64,000 nt of DNA, from contig NZ_JADPJI010000009.1 of assembly GCF_023073355.1 (NCBI RefSeq), positions 62,001 to 126,000 of the forward strand, given 5' to 3'. Both the position numbers and the translations under genes were made by a program. Shown here piece after piece: positions 17,310 through 25,367 of this stretch. The number at the start of each line of letters is the position of its first letter. The first letter of the stretch is position 1. The notes under the pieces are model-generated. The model was not told where the DNA came from. It saw only the letters and a list, made by a program, of their open reading frames with translations, and did not search any database. The DNA is from Bradyrhizobium sp. 199. Its GTDB lineage: Bacteria; Pseudomonadota; Alphaproteobacteria; Rhizobiales; Xanthobacteraceae.

Positions 17310-18470
17310 CTATCCCCGTCCGAGCGCGGTTGCAATTTTGAGGCGCATTGCATTGAGCGCCGGAATGATGCCCGTGATCAGCCCAAGGGCGATCATCAGC
17401 GCCAGGCCTTGCAGGATGATGGTTGGTGATACCGCAAAAGCGGGCGCGATGCTGGCGAGGCTGTTGCGGAGCGCCATGGCGATCAGCGCCGCGATCGCGA
17501 GGCCAGGAATGCCGCCGAGCAGCGCCAGCAGCACGGACTCGCCCAGCACCATCGCAAGGATGCGCGGCCCCGAAAAGCCGAGCGTCTTCAGCACGCCGAT
17601 CTCGCGGGTGCGCTCCCGGATTGACAGCGCCATGGTATTGCCGACGATCATCAGGATGGTGACGAAGGCCGCGCCGACCACCAGCAACACGATCAGCGCG
17701 ATATTGCCGAACTGCGCGGCGAACGCCTTGCCGAACGCCTTTTCGGTGTCGGTCGAGGTCTCGGCGGTGGAATTGGCGAACATCGCGTCGATGGCTTTGG
17801 CCACCCGATCGTTGTTGTCGGGCGAGGTGGTCTGCAGGATCATCCAGCCGATGGTGTCCTTGCCGAAACTGCGGGTCTCGTCGAAATAGGCGTACTGGAA
17901 CAGCAGGAAGTTGGTGTCGACGTGCTCGGCCTTGGCCTTGACGATGCCGGCGATGGAGAGGTCCCAGGTGTGGCCGCCGCTCTTCTGGCTGAAGATGTTG
18001 CTGTTAAGCGGGATGCGATCTCCGATCTTCCAGCCCCATTTCTGCGCCAGCTTTTCGCCGACCACCGCGCTGCCGCGGTCGCGCATGAATGCCTGAAGCT
18101 GGTCGGGCGCAACCTCGAATTCGCTGCGGTAGACGTCGAAATAGGTGTTCGGCTCAATCGCCAGCGCCATGATGAAGTTTTTCGGATCCTGATAATAGCC
18201 GCCGAACCAGTTGGCGAAGGTCACCTGCCGGACCCCTTCGATCGCGCGCACGCGATTGTAGTAGGCGATCGGCATCGGCTGGGTGAAGTTGATCTTGTTG
18301 ACGGTGATCATCCGGTCCGCGGCGGCGGCATCCTCGCCGGCGGTGAAGGCGCGGTAAAATCCCGCGAGCACGCCGAAGATCATGAAGGCGATCAGGATCG
18401 ACACGATCATCAGGCTGGCCCGCAATTTGCGGCGGAACAGGTTTTTTCGGACCAGGTCAAAGTCGTTCAC
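17310..18470 (-). CDS. ABC transporter permease, FtsX/MacB type (first permease)
   Basis: A 386-residue permease of the same type: N-terminal helix (about 18-42), periplasmic domain, and FtsX domain beginning GNTMALSIRERTREIGVLKT. The GTG start at 18470 overlaps the TGA stop of the ATPase gene (GTGA), so the two are translationally coupled. The frame continues upstream, but only as antisense to the ATPase gene, with no family resemblance. Confidence 0.87.
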   Translation of the reverse strand: MNDFDLVRKNLFRRKLRASLMIVSILIAFMIFGVLAGFYRAFTAGEDAAAADRMITVNKINFTQPMPIAYYNRVRAIEGVRQVTFANWFGGYYQDPKNFIMALAIEPNTYFDVYRSEFEVAPDQLQAFMRDRGSAVVGEKLAQKWGWKIGDRIPLNSNIFSQKSGGHTWDLSIAGIVKAKAEHVDTNFLLFQYAYFDETRSFGKDTIGWMILQTTSPDNNDRVAKAIDAMFANSTAETSTDTEKAFGKAFAAQFGNIALIVLLVVGAAFVTILMIVGNTMALSIRERTREIGVLKTLGFSGPRILAMVLGESVLLALLGGIPGLAIAALIAMALRNSLASIAPAFAVSPTIILQGLALMIALGLITGIIPALNAMRLKIATALGRG

Positions 18471-19165
18471 GCGGCAAGCTCCCGTTCGACGAAACGGCCC
18501 TTGTCGAGATGCAGGACGCGCTTGGCATAGTTTGCCGCGGCCGGGTCGTGCGTCACCATCACGATGGTCTTGCCGAGTTCGCCATTGAGCAGTTGCAGGA
18601 TCGTAAGGATTTCGTCGGCGGATTGCCGATCGAGATCGCCGGTCGGTTCGTCGCACAGCAGCAGGTTCGGATCCGAAACGATGGCGCGCGCAATCGCCAC
18701 GCGCTGCTGCTGGCCGCCCGACATCTCGCGCGGACGATGCTTGATGCGGTCGGCGAGCCCGACCACGGAAAGCGCGGTCTGAACGCGCTCGGCGCGCTCC
18801 TTGCGGTTCAATCTGGTGAGCAACAGCGGCAGTTCCACGTTCTGCGCCGCGGTCAGCATCGGCATCAGATTATAGAACTGGAAGATGAAGCCGATATTGG
18901 CGGCCCGCCACGCGGCGAGCTCGCCCTCGGAAAGGCCGTCGATGCGCTGGTCCGCGACCGCAATCTCGCCGGCGTCGGCCCGATCGATGCCGCCGAGCAG
19001 GTTGAGCAGCGTCGTCTTGCCCGAACCGGACGGCCCCATCACGGCAATGAAATCGCCGCGGGGGATAGCAAGATCGAGATGATCGAAGATCGAGATCGTC
19101 TCTTTACCCTTAGTGAAACGCTTGGCTACACCGGTAAGGCGGACCATCGGTTGTTCGGCTGTCAC
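18467..19165 (-). CDS. ABC transporter ATPase, MacB/LolD type
   Basis: A 232-residue ATPase: Walker A GPSGSGKTT, Q loop FIFQFYNLMPMLTAAQNVEL, signature MSGGQQQR, Walker B LLLCDEPTGDLD and switch His in MVTHD. Sequence features place it with the MacB/LolD subfamily, which powers mechanotransmission rather than substrate passage through the membrane. GTG start with GAGGAG six bases before it. Confidence 0.9.
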   Translation of the reverse strand: MTAEQPMVRLTGVAKRFTKGKETISIFDHLDLAIPRGDFIAVMGPSGSGKTTLLNLLGGIDRADAGEIAVADQRIDGLSEGELAAWRAANIGFIFQFYNLMPMLTAAQNVELPLLLTRLNRKERAERVQTALSVVGLADRIKHRPREMSGGQQQRVAIARAIVSDPNLLLCDEPTGDLDRQSADEILTILQLLNGELGKTIVMVTHDPAAANYAKRVLHLDKGRFVERELAA

Positions 19166-19196
19166 GCTTGTCTCCTCTTGGGATTCCGGCTGGAGG

Positions 19197-20252
19197 CTAA
19201 TTCGCGGCGGTGGCTTCGGCGGCGCCCTTGGCCTTGGCGTCGCCCAAGAAGTTCACCTTCACCGCCATATCAGGTAGGATGCGCGGGTCCTTTTTCTCGA
19301 AACGGATGCGGACCCTCACCGTGGCCTTCTCGCGGTTCGCGGTCGGCACGATCGCAATGACCGAGGCCGGAATGGTCCAGTCCGGATAGGCATCCAGCAT
19401 CGCGTTCACGGCGCCGCCGGGGACGACCCGGCCGATAAAGGCTTCGTTGACGTCGACTTCAATTTCGATCGAATCCATGTCGACGATGGTGCAGATGCCG
19501 GTGCGTGTGTAGCCGCCGACCGACATCGGTGAAATCATTTCCCCGGGCTGCGCGCTCCGGTCGATGACGACGCCGGCGAACGGCGCCCGGATTTGATGCT
19601 TGTCCAGCATCGAGCCGCTGCGTTTGGCGTCGATCTTGGCGGTCTCGAGCTGCGACTGCGCCTGGCGCAATTGCGCGCTGAGTACTCCGAACCGGGCCTG
19701 TGCCTTGGTCAGATCGGCGTCGGTTGCGAAACTCTTCTGCGAAAGTGTTTGCACCCGCGACATGATCCGGGTCGCATCCTCCAGGTCCGCCGAGATCGCG
19801 GCCACCGCGGCTTCGGCCGTCTCGACCCGCGAGCGGGCCAGTTCAAAATCCCTTTCGGCCAGTACGCTATCGAGTCGCGCGACGATCTGACCTTCGGCCA
19901 CCGTCATGCCTTCGTCGATGAAGACCTCGACCACTTTGCCAGTGATCTCGGCCGCAACGGTGGCTTTGCGGCGCGCCACCACGTAGCCGGAGGCCGCCAA
20001 GCTGCCCACCGCCTTCACGGTCGTTCGTTCGGGCTGTGGCGTATCGGGCTGCGGGGCCGGTGCGACCTGGGAGGCGGTCTCCTTCAGTGGGACTGCTCTG
20101 CGAAATTCGAAAGCGGCAAAGGCGGCGAATGCGACAACGCAGGCGACGATCGCCGCCGAGATTGGCAACCAACGGCTACTCGATCGCTTCGCCTTGCTGA
20201 CGCTGCGATCGATCGTCAGCGATCTCAGCAATTTGCTCTTGTCGTCGCTCAT
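19197..20252 (-). CDS. Membrane-fusion (periplasmic adaptor) protein, HlyD/MacA type
   Basis: A 351-residue adaptor: cytoplasmic N-terminus, single helix (about 30-49), a biotinyl-lipoyl half-motif (YVVARRKATVAAEITGKVVE), a coiled-coil hairpin (about 130-215), the second lipoyl half (HQIRAPFAGVVIDRSAQPGE) and beta domains. First gene of the operon with the ATPase and two permeases, forming a MacAB-like tripartite pump; the outer-membrane partner is not encoded here. A macrolide, lipid or peptide substrate is equally possible. Confidence 0.87.
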   Translation of the reverse strand: MSDDKSKLLRSLTIDRSVSKAKRSSSRWLPISAAIVACVVAFAAFAAFEFRRAVPLKETASQVAPAPQPDTPQPERTTVKAVGSLAASGYVVARRKATVAAEITGKVVEVFIDEGMTVAEGQIVARLDSVLAERDFELARSRVETAEAAVAAISADLEDATRIMSRVQTLSQKSFATDADLTKAQARFGVLSAQLRQAQSQLETAKIDAKRSGSMLDKHQIRAPFAGVVIDRSAQPGEMISPMSVGGYTRTGICTIVDMDSIEIEVDVNEAFIGRVVPGGAVNAMLDAYPDWTIPASVIAIVPTANREKATVRVRIRFEKKDPRILPDMAVKVNFLGDAKAKGAAEATAAN

Positions 20253-20737
20253 CGTTCGTTTCCATCCGGTTGCTCGCTGCAGCTTGCGCGGGCGGCATCG
20301 TCTCTCGCGCTGGGAGCTTTGCTCCCGGCCGGATTACTTGTCTCGCGATTAATGAGAGCAGGCCTCACCCGATAAAGGGCCCCCCGGTTACAATCCACAT
20401 TCGGCTCTCGCGAGCGCTGGGCGGCACCCTTGTCGACGAGGCGAGTGGCGGGACATTTAAAGCTTAACGGCGACAGAGGCAATTCCTTAAACGAATAGGC
20501 GTTGCGCTTCATGTTGCCAGTTGTGGCCATGCGCAGATTCTTCGCCTCAACGCGCGTGGCCTCCCCAAATCCCCTCAAAACCCGGCACAATCTCACAAGA
20601 GGAACCGGTCCTTGAAATCGGCAGGCATGGCAAAATGTCGCGCTCCAGCAATCTCCGGGCACAGCGGCAAAAGCCGAGAGCCATTGATGATGGCGCCTGC
20701 TAACGATGAGCCCTCCAGGGGGCAAGAGCAGCGCCCT
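20253..20737. other. Intergenic region without recognisable genes
   Basis: 485 bases between the start of the exporter operon and the end of the LysR gene, both minus-strand. It must contain the exporter promoter. Frames on either strand show no family resemblance or good ribosome sites. An AT-rich TTTAAAGCTTAA stretch near 20455 is the only compositional break. Confidence 0.5.
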
Positions 20738-21628
20738 TCACACCGCCGCTGCCCTCAGATGCTCCACCAACATTTTGGCCGGCCGCGGCAGCACCTTGAA
20801 GCTGCGCGCGCAGATCACGAGCTTGCGGTTGGCCCAGGCGTCGCGCAGGCGAACCATGGCAATCGACATGGTCTTGGCGCAGCGGCGGGCGGCTGCTTCG
20901 GGCACGAGCGCCACGCCGACATCGGCGGCGACCATCTGGCAGATCGCATCGAAATCGCGCATGCGGGCGCGGTAATGCAGCCGCATGCCGAGCCGGGCGG
21001 CGTGCTTCGAAATGTGCATCTGAAGCGCGGTGGCGCTGGTCAGCCCGACGAAGTCGCAAGCCCGCGCCTCCTGAAAATCGATCTGGCGGCGGCCCGCGAA
21101 CGGGCCGCGCTTCGACGTCACCAGCGTCAGGCGGTCCTCGCTGAAGACGAAACGCTCGATATGGTCGGGCAGCGCGTGCTCGGCGGCAAAGCCGAGATCA
21201 GCCGCACCCGCGGTGATCGCCGCCGCGATGTCAGTGCTCTCGCGCTCCTCGATATCGATGGCGAGGTCGCGATGCTCACGCAGGAAGCCGGCGAGCGCCT
21301 TCGGCAGATGCTCAGACAGGCCCGACGTGTTGGCGAGGAAATGCACGCTGGCGCGGACGCCGCTGGCAAAGCCGGCGAGATCGCCGCGCATGGCGTCGAT
21401 CTGGTGGATGACGAGCCGCGCATGATCGAGCAGGCTCTCGCCGGCCGCGGTCAATTCGACACCGCGCCGCCTGCGCTTGAGCAGCGCGACGCCGAGCGCA
21501 TCCTCGAGCCCCTTGATGCGCGCGCTGGCCGAGGCAAGCGCCAAATGCGAGCGTTCCGCGCCGCGGGTGATGCTGCGCTGGTCGGCGACCGCGATGAAGA
21601 GTTGGAGGTCGACGAGGTCGAAGCGCAT
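20738..21628 (-). CDS. LysR-family transcriptional regulator
   Basis: A 296-residue LTTR: N-terminal winged HTH (LQLFIAVADQRSITRGAERS and the following helix, residues 1-65) and a periplasmic-binding-like effector domain. Divergent from the TauE/SafE permease gene with 89 bases between starts, so by the usual LTTR logic it probably regulates that exporter. The inducer is unknown. Confidence 0.88.
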   Translation of the reverse strand: MRFDLVDLQLFIAVADQRSITRGAERSHLALASASARIKGLEDALGVALLKRRRRGVELTAAGESLLDHARLVIHQIDAMRGDLAGFASGVRASVHFLANTSGLSEHLPKALAGFLREHRDLAIDIEERESTDIAAAITAGAADLGFAAEHALPDHIERFVFSEDRLTLVTSKRGPFAGRRQIDFQEARACDFVGLTSATALQMHISKHAARLGMRLHYRARMRDFDAICQMVAADVGVALVPEAAARRCAKTMSIAMVRLRDAWANRKLVICARSFKVLPRPAKMLVEHLRAAAV

Positions 21629-21717
21629 GGCAGGTCTCCACAGCCTTCGCCCGGAGCGAAGGCACTCTCCGTAACCTTCAGATTGTGCCGGCGCGCCGCT
21701 TCAGTCAATGTGCTGAC

Positions 21718-22470
21718 ATGATCGACCCGCTGCTCATCCTCATCGCCGCCGTTTTCCTGGTCGCCGGATTCGTCAAGGGCGTGATCGGGCTCGGGCTGCC
21801 GACGGTGTCCATGGGCCTGCTCGCGGTGAGCATGACGCCGAGCCGCGCCATTGCCATTGTGATCGTGCCCGCCATCGTCACCAACATCTGGCAGACTTTC
21901 GTCGGACCGCATTTGCGCGACATCCTGAGGCGGCTGTGGCCGCTGATGATCGGCACCGTGATCGGCTGCTGGCTCAATGCCGGCGCGCTGACCGGCCCGC
22001 ATGCCCGCTACGGCACGATCGTGCTCGGCGCCCTGCTCGTCATCTATGCCGTGATCGGCTTGAACAAGTTCCAGTTCCGCGTCGCTCCGCAGAACGAGAA
22101 ATGGGTCGGCGGCGTGGTCGGTGTCGTCACTGGCGTGATCTCGGCCTCGACCGGGGTGCAGGTGATCCCCTCGATGCCGTTCATGCAGGCGATCGGCATG
22201 GAGAAGGACGAGCTGGTGCAGGCGCTCGGCGTGTTCTTCACGACTGCGACGCTGGCACTCGCCTTCAACCTCACCGCCGGCGGATTGATGACGCCAGCCA
22301 ATACCGTACCGGGCGCCGTGGGCCTCGCCATGGCCTTTGCCGGCATGTTCATCGGCCAGTCGGTGCGGGCGCGGATGCCGGCCGAAGCGTTCCGCCGCTG
22401 GTTCCTGATCGCGATGATCCTGCTCGGCCTTTATCTCGCCGGCAGCGCGCTGCTGAAGGAATTCGCGTAA
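21718..22470 (+). CDS. TauE/SafE-family sulfite or sulfonate exporter
   Basis: A 250-residue, eight-helix membrane protein with the two related halves typical of TauE/SafE: LVAGFVKGVIGLGLPTVSMG in the first and VVGVVTGVISASTGVQVIPS in the second. Members export sulfite, sulfoacetate or related organic anions. The ATG at 21718 starts directly with the first helix; an upstream in-frame GTG at 21685 adds eleven non-conserved residues. Confidence 0.85.
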   Translation: MIDPLLILIAAVFLVAGFVKGVIGLGLPTVSMGLLAVSMTPSRAIAIVIVPAIVTNIWQTFVGPHLRDILRRLWPLMIGTVIGCWLNAGALTGPHARYGTIVLGALLVIYAVIGLNKFQFRVAPQNEKWVGGVVGVVTGVISASTGVQVIPSMPFMQAIGMEKDELVQALGVFFTTATLALAFNLTAGGLMTPANTVPGAVGLAMAFAGMFIGQSVRARMPAEAFRRWFLIAMILLGLYLAGSALLKEFA

Positions 22471-22476
22471 GAGAAG

Positions 22477-23109
22477 TTACCGCGTCTCCAGCATGGCGAC
22501 GCGGATGCCGAGATAGATGAAGAGGCCGCCGAGCGCGCGGTTGACCCGGGCGAGCGCGCCCTCGGACTCGCGCAGCCGGTGCGCGGCTTTCGCCGCAAAC
22601 GCCGCCAGCACCAGGCACCACAGCGTTCCCGTGCAGATAAAGATCAGGCCGAGCGTCAGGAACGCGAGCGGCTTATGCGGTGAATCGGCTGCGACGAATT
22701 GCGGCAGGAAGGCCAGGAAGAACAGCGCGACCTTGGGATTGAGGGCGTTGGTGAAGACACCCTGCAGGAAGACCCGCCGCAGCGAGCTCCGCATCGGCGC
22801 GTGGGTCGCCGCCGCCAGCACCGGGCGCGACCACAGCATCTGCAGCCCTGTCACGACCAGATAGGCCGCACCGACCAGCTTCAGGATCGAGAAGGCTGTC
22901 GACGAGGCCATCAGCAGGGCCGAAAGGCCGATCGCCGCGGCCGCAACATGGACAAAACAGCCACAACTGATGCCGAGGGCGGCCGCGGCTCCGCCCCGCC
23001 AGCCCATCTGCATGCTGCGGCCGATGACGTAGACGGAATCAGGCCCCGGCGTGATGTTGAGCAGCACCCCCGACAGGATGAAGAGCCACATTTCGTGAAT
23101 GCCCAGCAT
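22477..23109 (-). CDS. LysE/RhtB-family amino acid exporter
   Basis: A 210-residue, six-helix exporter: LLNITPGPDSVYVIGRSMQM, GISCGCFVHV and FLQGVFTNALNPKVALFFLA are the family signature segments. Exports amino acids such as threonine, homoserine or lysine. It is convergent with the TauE/SafE gene, six bases apart. The start at 23109 is preferred to an upstream GTG frame of twelve extra residues. Confidence 0.87.
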   Translation of the reverse strand: MLGIHEMWLFILSGVLLNITPGPDSVYVIGRSMQMGWRGGAAAALGISCGCFVHVAAAAIGLSALLMASSTAFSILKLVGAAYLVVTGLQMLWSRPVLAAATHAPMRSSLRRVFLQGVFTNALNPKVALFFLAFLPQFVAADSPHKPLAFLTLGLIFICTGTLWCLVLAAFAAKAAHRLRESEGALARVNRALGGLFIYLGIRVAMLETR

Positions 23110-23327
23110 GCGAGGTGCCCCTGCCGCCGCCCGCGCGGTCCTCATTCGCTTAGTCGGTTCGTCCCTTCCCGTCCACCGCCGGGATTGCCTAGGATTTACC
23201 TAGAATTTGCAATGCGGATCATACTTCCGCTCGGCCTCATCTGCTTTATAAAGGCACGGTTCTTGAAATGCGGGATTCGAGGCGACTGCCACGCCGTGGC
23301 CGTGCCCTCCCTTGGAGCTCCGAGAAT

Positions 23328-25124
23328 ATGGAAAGACGTCTGGCCGCCATCGTCTGCGCCGATGTCGCCGGCTATTCGCGCATGATGGGCAACGATGAAG
23401 CCGGCACCCATGCCGCCTTCAAGGCCCATCGCAGCGCGATCCACCCCATCATCCTCAATCACGGCGGCCGCGTCGTCAAAAACACCGGCGACGGCTTCCT
23501 GCTGGAGTTCCCGTCGATCGTCGGTGCCACCGAGGCCGCGATCGCGATGCAGACCTTGATGGCGGAGCGCAACCAACATCTGCCGGCCGACCGCGCCATG
23601 CAGTTCCGGCTCGGCATCCACATGGGCGACGTCATCGCCGACGAGGACGAAGTATTCGGCGACGATGTCAACATTGCAGTCCGCCTGGAATCGGTGGCGA
23701 GCCCCGGCGGCTTCGCCATCTCGGCCAAGGCCTACCGCGAGGCGAGCAAGCATCTCACTGCGTTGCTGACCGATGCCGGCAACCATCGCTTCAAGAACAT
23801 CAAGGATGCGGTCGGGGTCTGGACCTGGACGCCTGAGGGCGCGCCGGCGCTCGCACCCGAGCTGAGAGAGGCATCCGCTCTCTCGCAACAGTATCGCACC
23901 GCGATCGTCGGTGTGCTGCCCTTCGCCAATCTCAGCGACGCCCAGGACGAATATTTCTCAGACGGCCTCACCGAGGATCTGATCCACGCACTCTCGCTGC
24001 AATCCTTTTATCGCGTGCTGAGCCGCAACTCGACCTTTGCCTTCAAGGGAAATAACACGAGCACGCGCCTGATCGCGCGCGAGATCGACGCCACCTATCT
24101 GATCCAGGGCTCGGTGCGGCGCGCCGGCGCCAAGATCCGGGTCACCGCCGAGCTGATCGCGCCGGAGACCGGCGAGCAGCTTTGGACGGGACGTTACGAC
24201 CGCGACATCGGCGACCTGTTCGCGATGCAGGACGAGATCACCACCAGCCTCTCCGCCGCCATCGCCACCGAGATCGTCCGGGCCGAGGCCTCGGCGCCAG
24301 CGCGCCTGAGCACCGACGTGAGCGCCTGGGACCGCTTCCTCAAGGGACTGTCGCATTACTACCGGCAGACCAAGGAGGATTTGGCCGCCGCCGTCGATCT
24401 GTTCCGGCACGCCATCCAGCTCGATCCCAATCTGTCGATCGCGCACGCCTATCTCGCCACCATCCAGATCCAGAGCATCCAGTTCGGTTGGGTCAAGGGC
24501 ACGCGGGAGATGTGGGCCGAGGCGATGAACCTCGCCGAAACCAGCGTGCGGCTCGACCCGCGCTCCTCCTTCGCGTTCTCGATCCTGTCCTGGGCTCACG
24601 CCATGGAGGGGCATTACGAGGCCGCGATGGACGCCGCCAAGCGCGCGGTCGCGCTCAACCCCTACGACAACGGCGCGCGGGGCGTGCTGGGCATCTGCCA
24701 TTTCGTCATTGGCGAGCACCGCGAGGCGATCGAGCTGTTTTCGATGGCGGTGCAGCGCGACAATAGCGATCCGCGCTACCAATGGGCGGCGCTGAACGCC
24801 TTCAGTCACTACCTGTTGCGCCAATATGACGCGACCCTGTCATGGGCCCGCGAGCAGCTCTACATCAACCCGAACCACATGCAGGCGCTGGCGATCCGCG
24901 CCGCGGCACTGGCCCAGATGGGACGGAGTGGCGAGGCGAGCGAGGCCGTCGGCGTGCTGATGGGAAATTATCCTACCCTGAATGTCGAAAGGCATCTGCG
25001 CAACTTCCACTGGAAGCGGCCGGAGGACCTCGCCCATTACCGCGAGGGGCTGCTGAAGGCCGGCGTGCCGCTCGGCAAGCTGGCCCTGGTGCAGAGCGAC
25101 GTCAAACGCGCCGCCGGGTCCTGA
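23328..25124 (+). CDS. Class III adenylate/guanylate cyclase with C-terminal TPR region
   Basis: A 598-residue soluble protein. Residues 1-180 form a class III nucleotide cyclase domain: metal Asp12 in AIVCADVAGYSRMM, Asp55 in KNTGDGFLLEF and VFGDDVNIAVRLESVASPGG in the substrate site. A linker (about 210-330) resembles the TolB-like amino-terminal segment common in these proteins (FANLSDAQDEYFSDGLTEDL), followed by tetratricopeptide-like repeats to the C-terminus. Bradyrhizobium encodes dozens of such cyclases; the signal and the cyclic nucleotide are unknown. Both metal Asp residues are intact, so activity is expected. Confidence 0.88.
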   Translation: MERRLAAIVCADVAGYSRMMGNDEAGTHAAFKAHRSAIHPIILNHGGRVVKNTGDGFLLEFPSIVGATEAAIAMQTLMAERNQHLPADRAMQFRLGIHMGDVIADEDEVFGDDVNIAVRLESVASPGGFAISAKAYREASKHLTALLTDAGNHRFKNIKDAVGVWTWTPEGAPALAPELREASALSQQYRTAIVGVLPFANLSDAQDEYFSDGLTEDLIHALSLQSFYRVLSRNSTFAFKGNNTSTRLIAREIDATYLIQGSVRRAGAKIRVTAELIAPETGEQLWTGRYDRDIGDLFAMQDEITTSLSAAIATEIVRAEASAPARLSTDVSAWDRFLKGLSHYYRQTKEDLAAAVDLFRHAIQLDPNLSIAHAYLATIQIQSIQFGWVKGTREMWAEAMNLAETSVRLDPRSSFAFSILSWAHAMEGHYEAAMDAAKRAVALNPYDNGARGVLGICHFVIGEHREAIELFSMAVQRDNSDPRYQWAALNAFSHYLLRQYDATLSWAREQLYINPNHMQALAIRAAALAQMGRSGEASEAVGVLMGNYPTLNVERHLRNFHWKRPEDLAHYREGLLKAGVPLGKLALVQSDVKRAAGS

Positions 25125-25137
25125 ATGGCGGTCACGG

Positions 25138-25201
25138 GCTCTTGGCCGTCAGGGCTCTTCGCACTCAGGGCTCTTCGCAGTCAGCGCTCTTGGCAGTCCC
25201 T
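25138..25201 (+). repeat. Four tandem copies of a 16-base repeat
   Basis: GCTCTTGGCCGTCAGG, GCTCTTCGCACTCAGG, GCTCTTCGCAGTCAGC and GCTCTTGGCAGTCCCT lie head to tail, starting 14 bases after the cyclase stop codon. The copies differ at two to five positions. Confidence 0.85.
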
Positions 25202-25367
25202 GATCGGTCCCTGGCAAATCCGCACCGGCTTTTATTGACACGACAGTGAATTGGGCCACACTTCGCTACACGCTGAAGTAGTATACCCTGCTGCCGGTTT
25301 GTTAGGACTTTCCGCGCTCTAACGGCGCGCCTGCGCATTTCGATTCGCTGTTTTCAGGATTTGGGCC

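Noticed and set aside
25138..25201. Tandem repeats as a CRISPR array
   Set aside because: Repeats are contiguous with no spacers and no cas genes are nearby.
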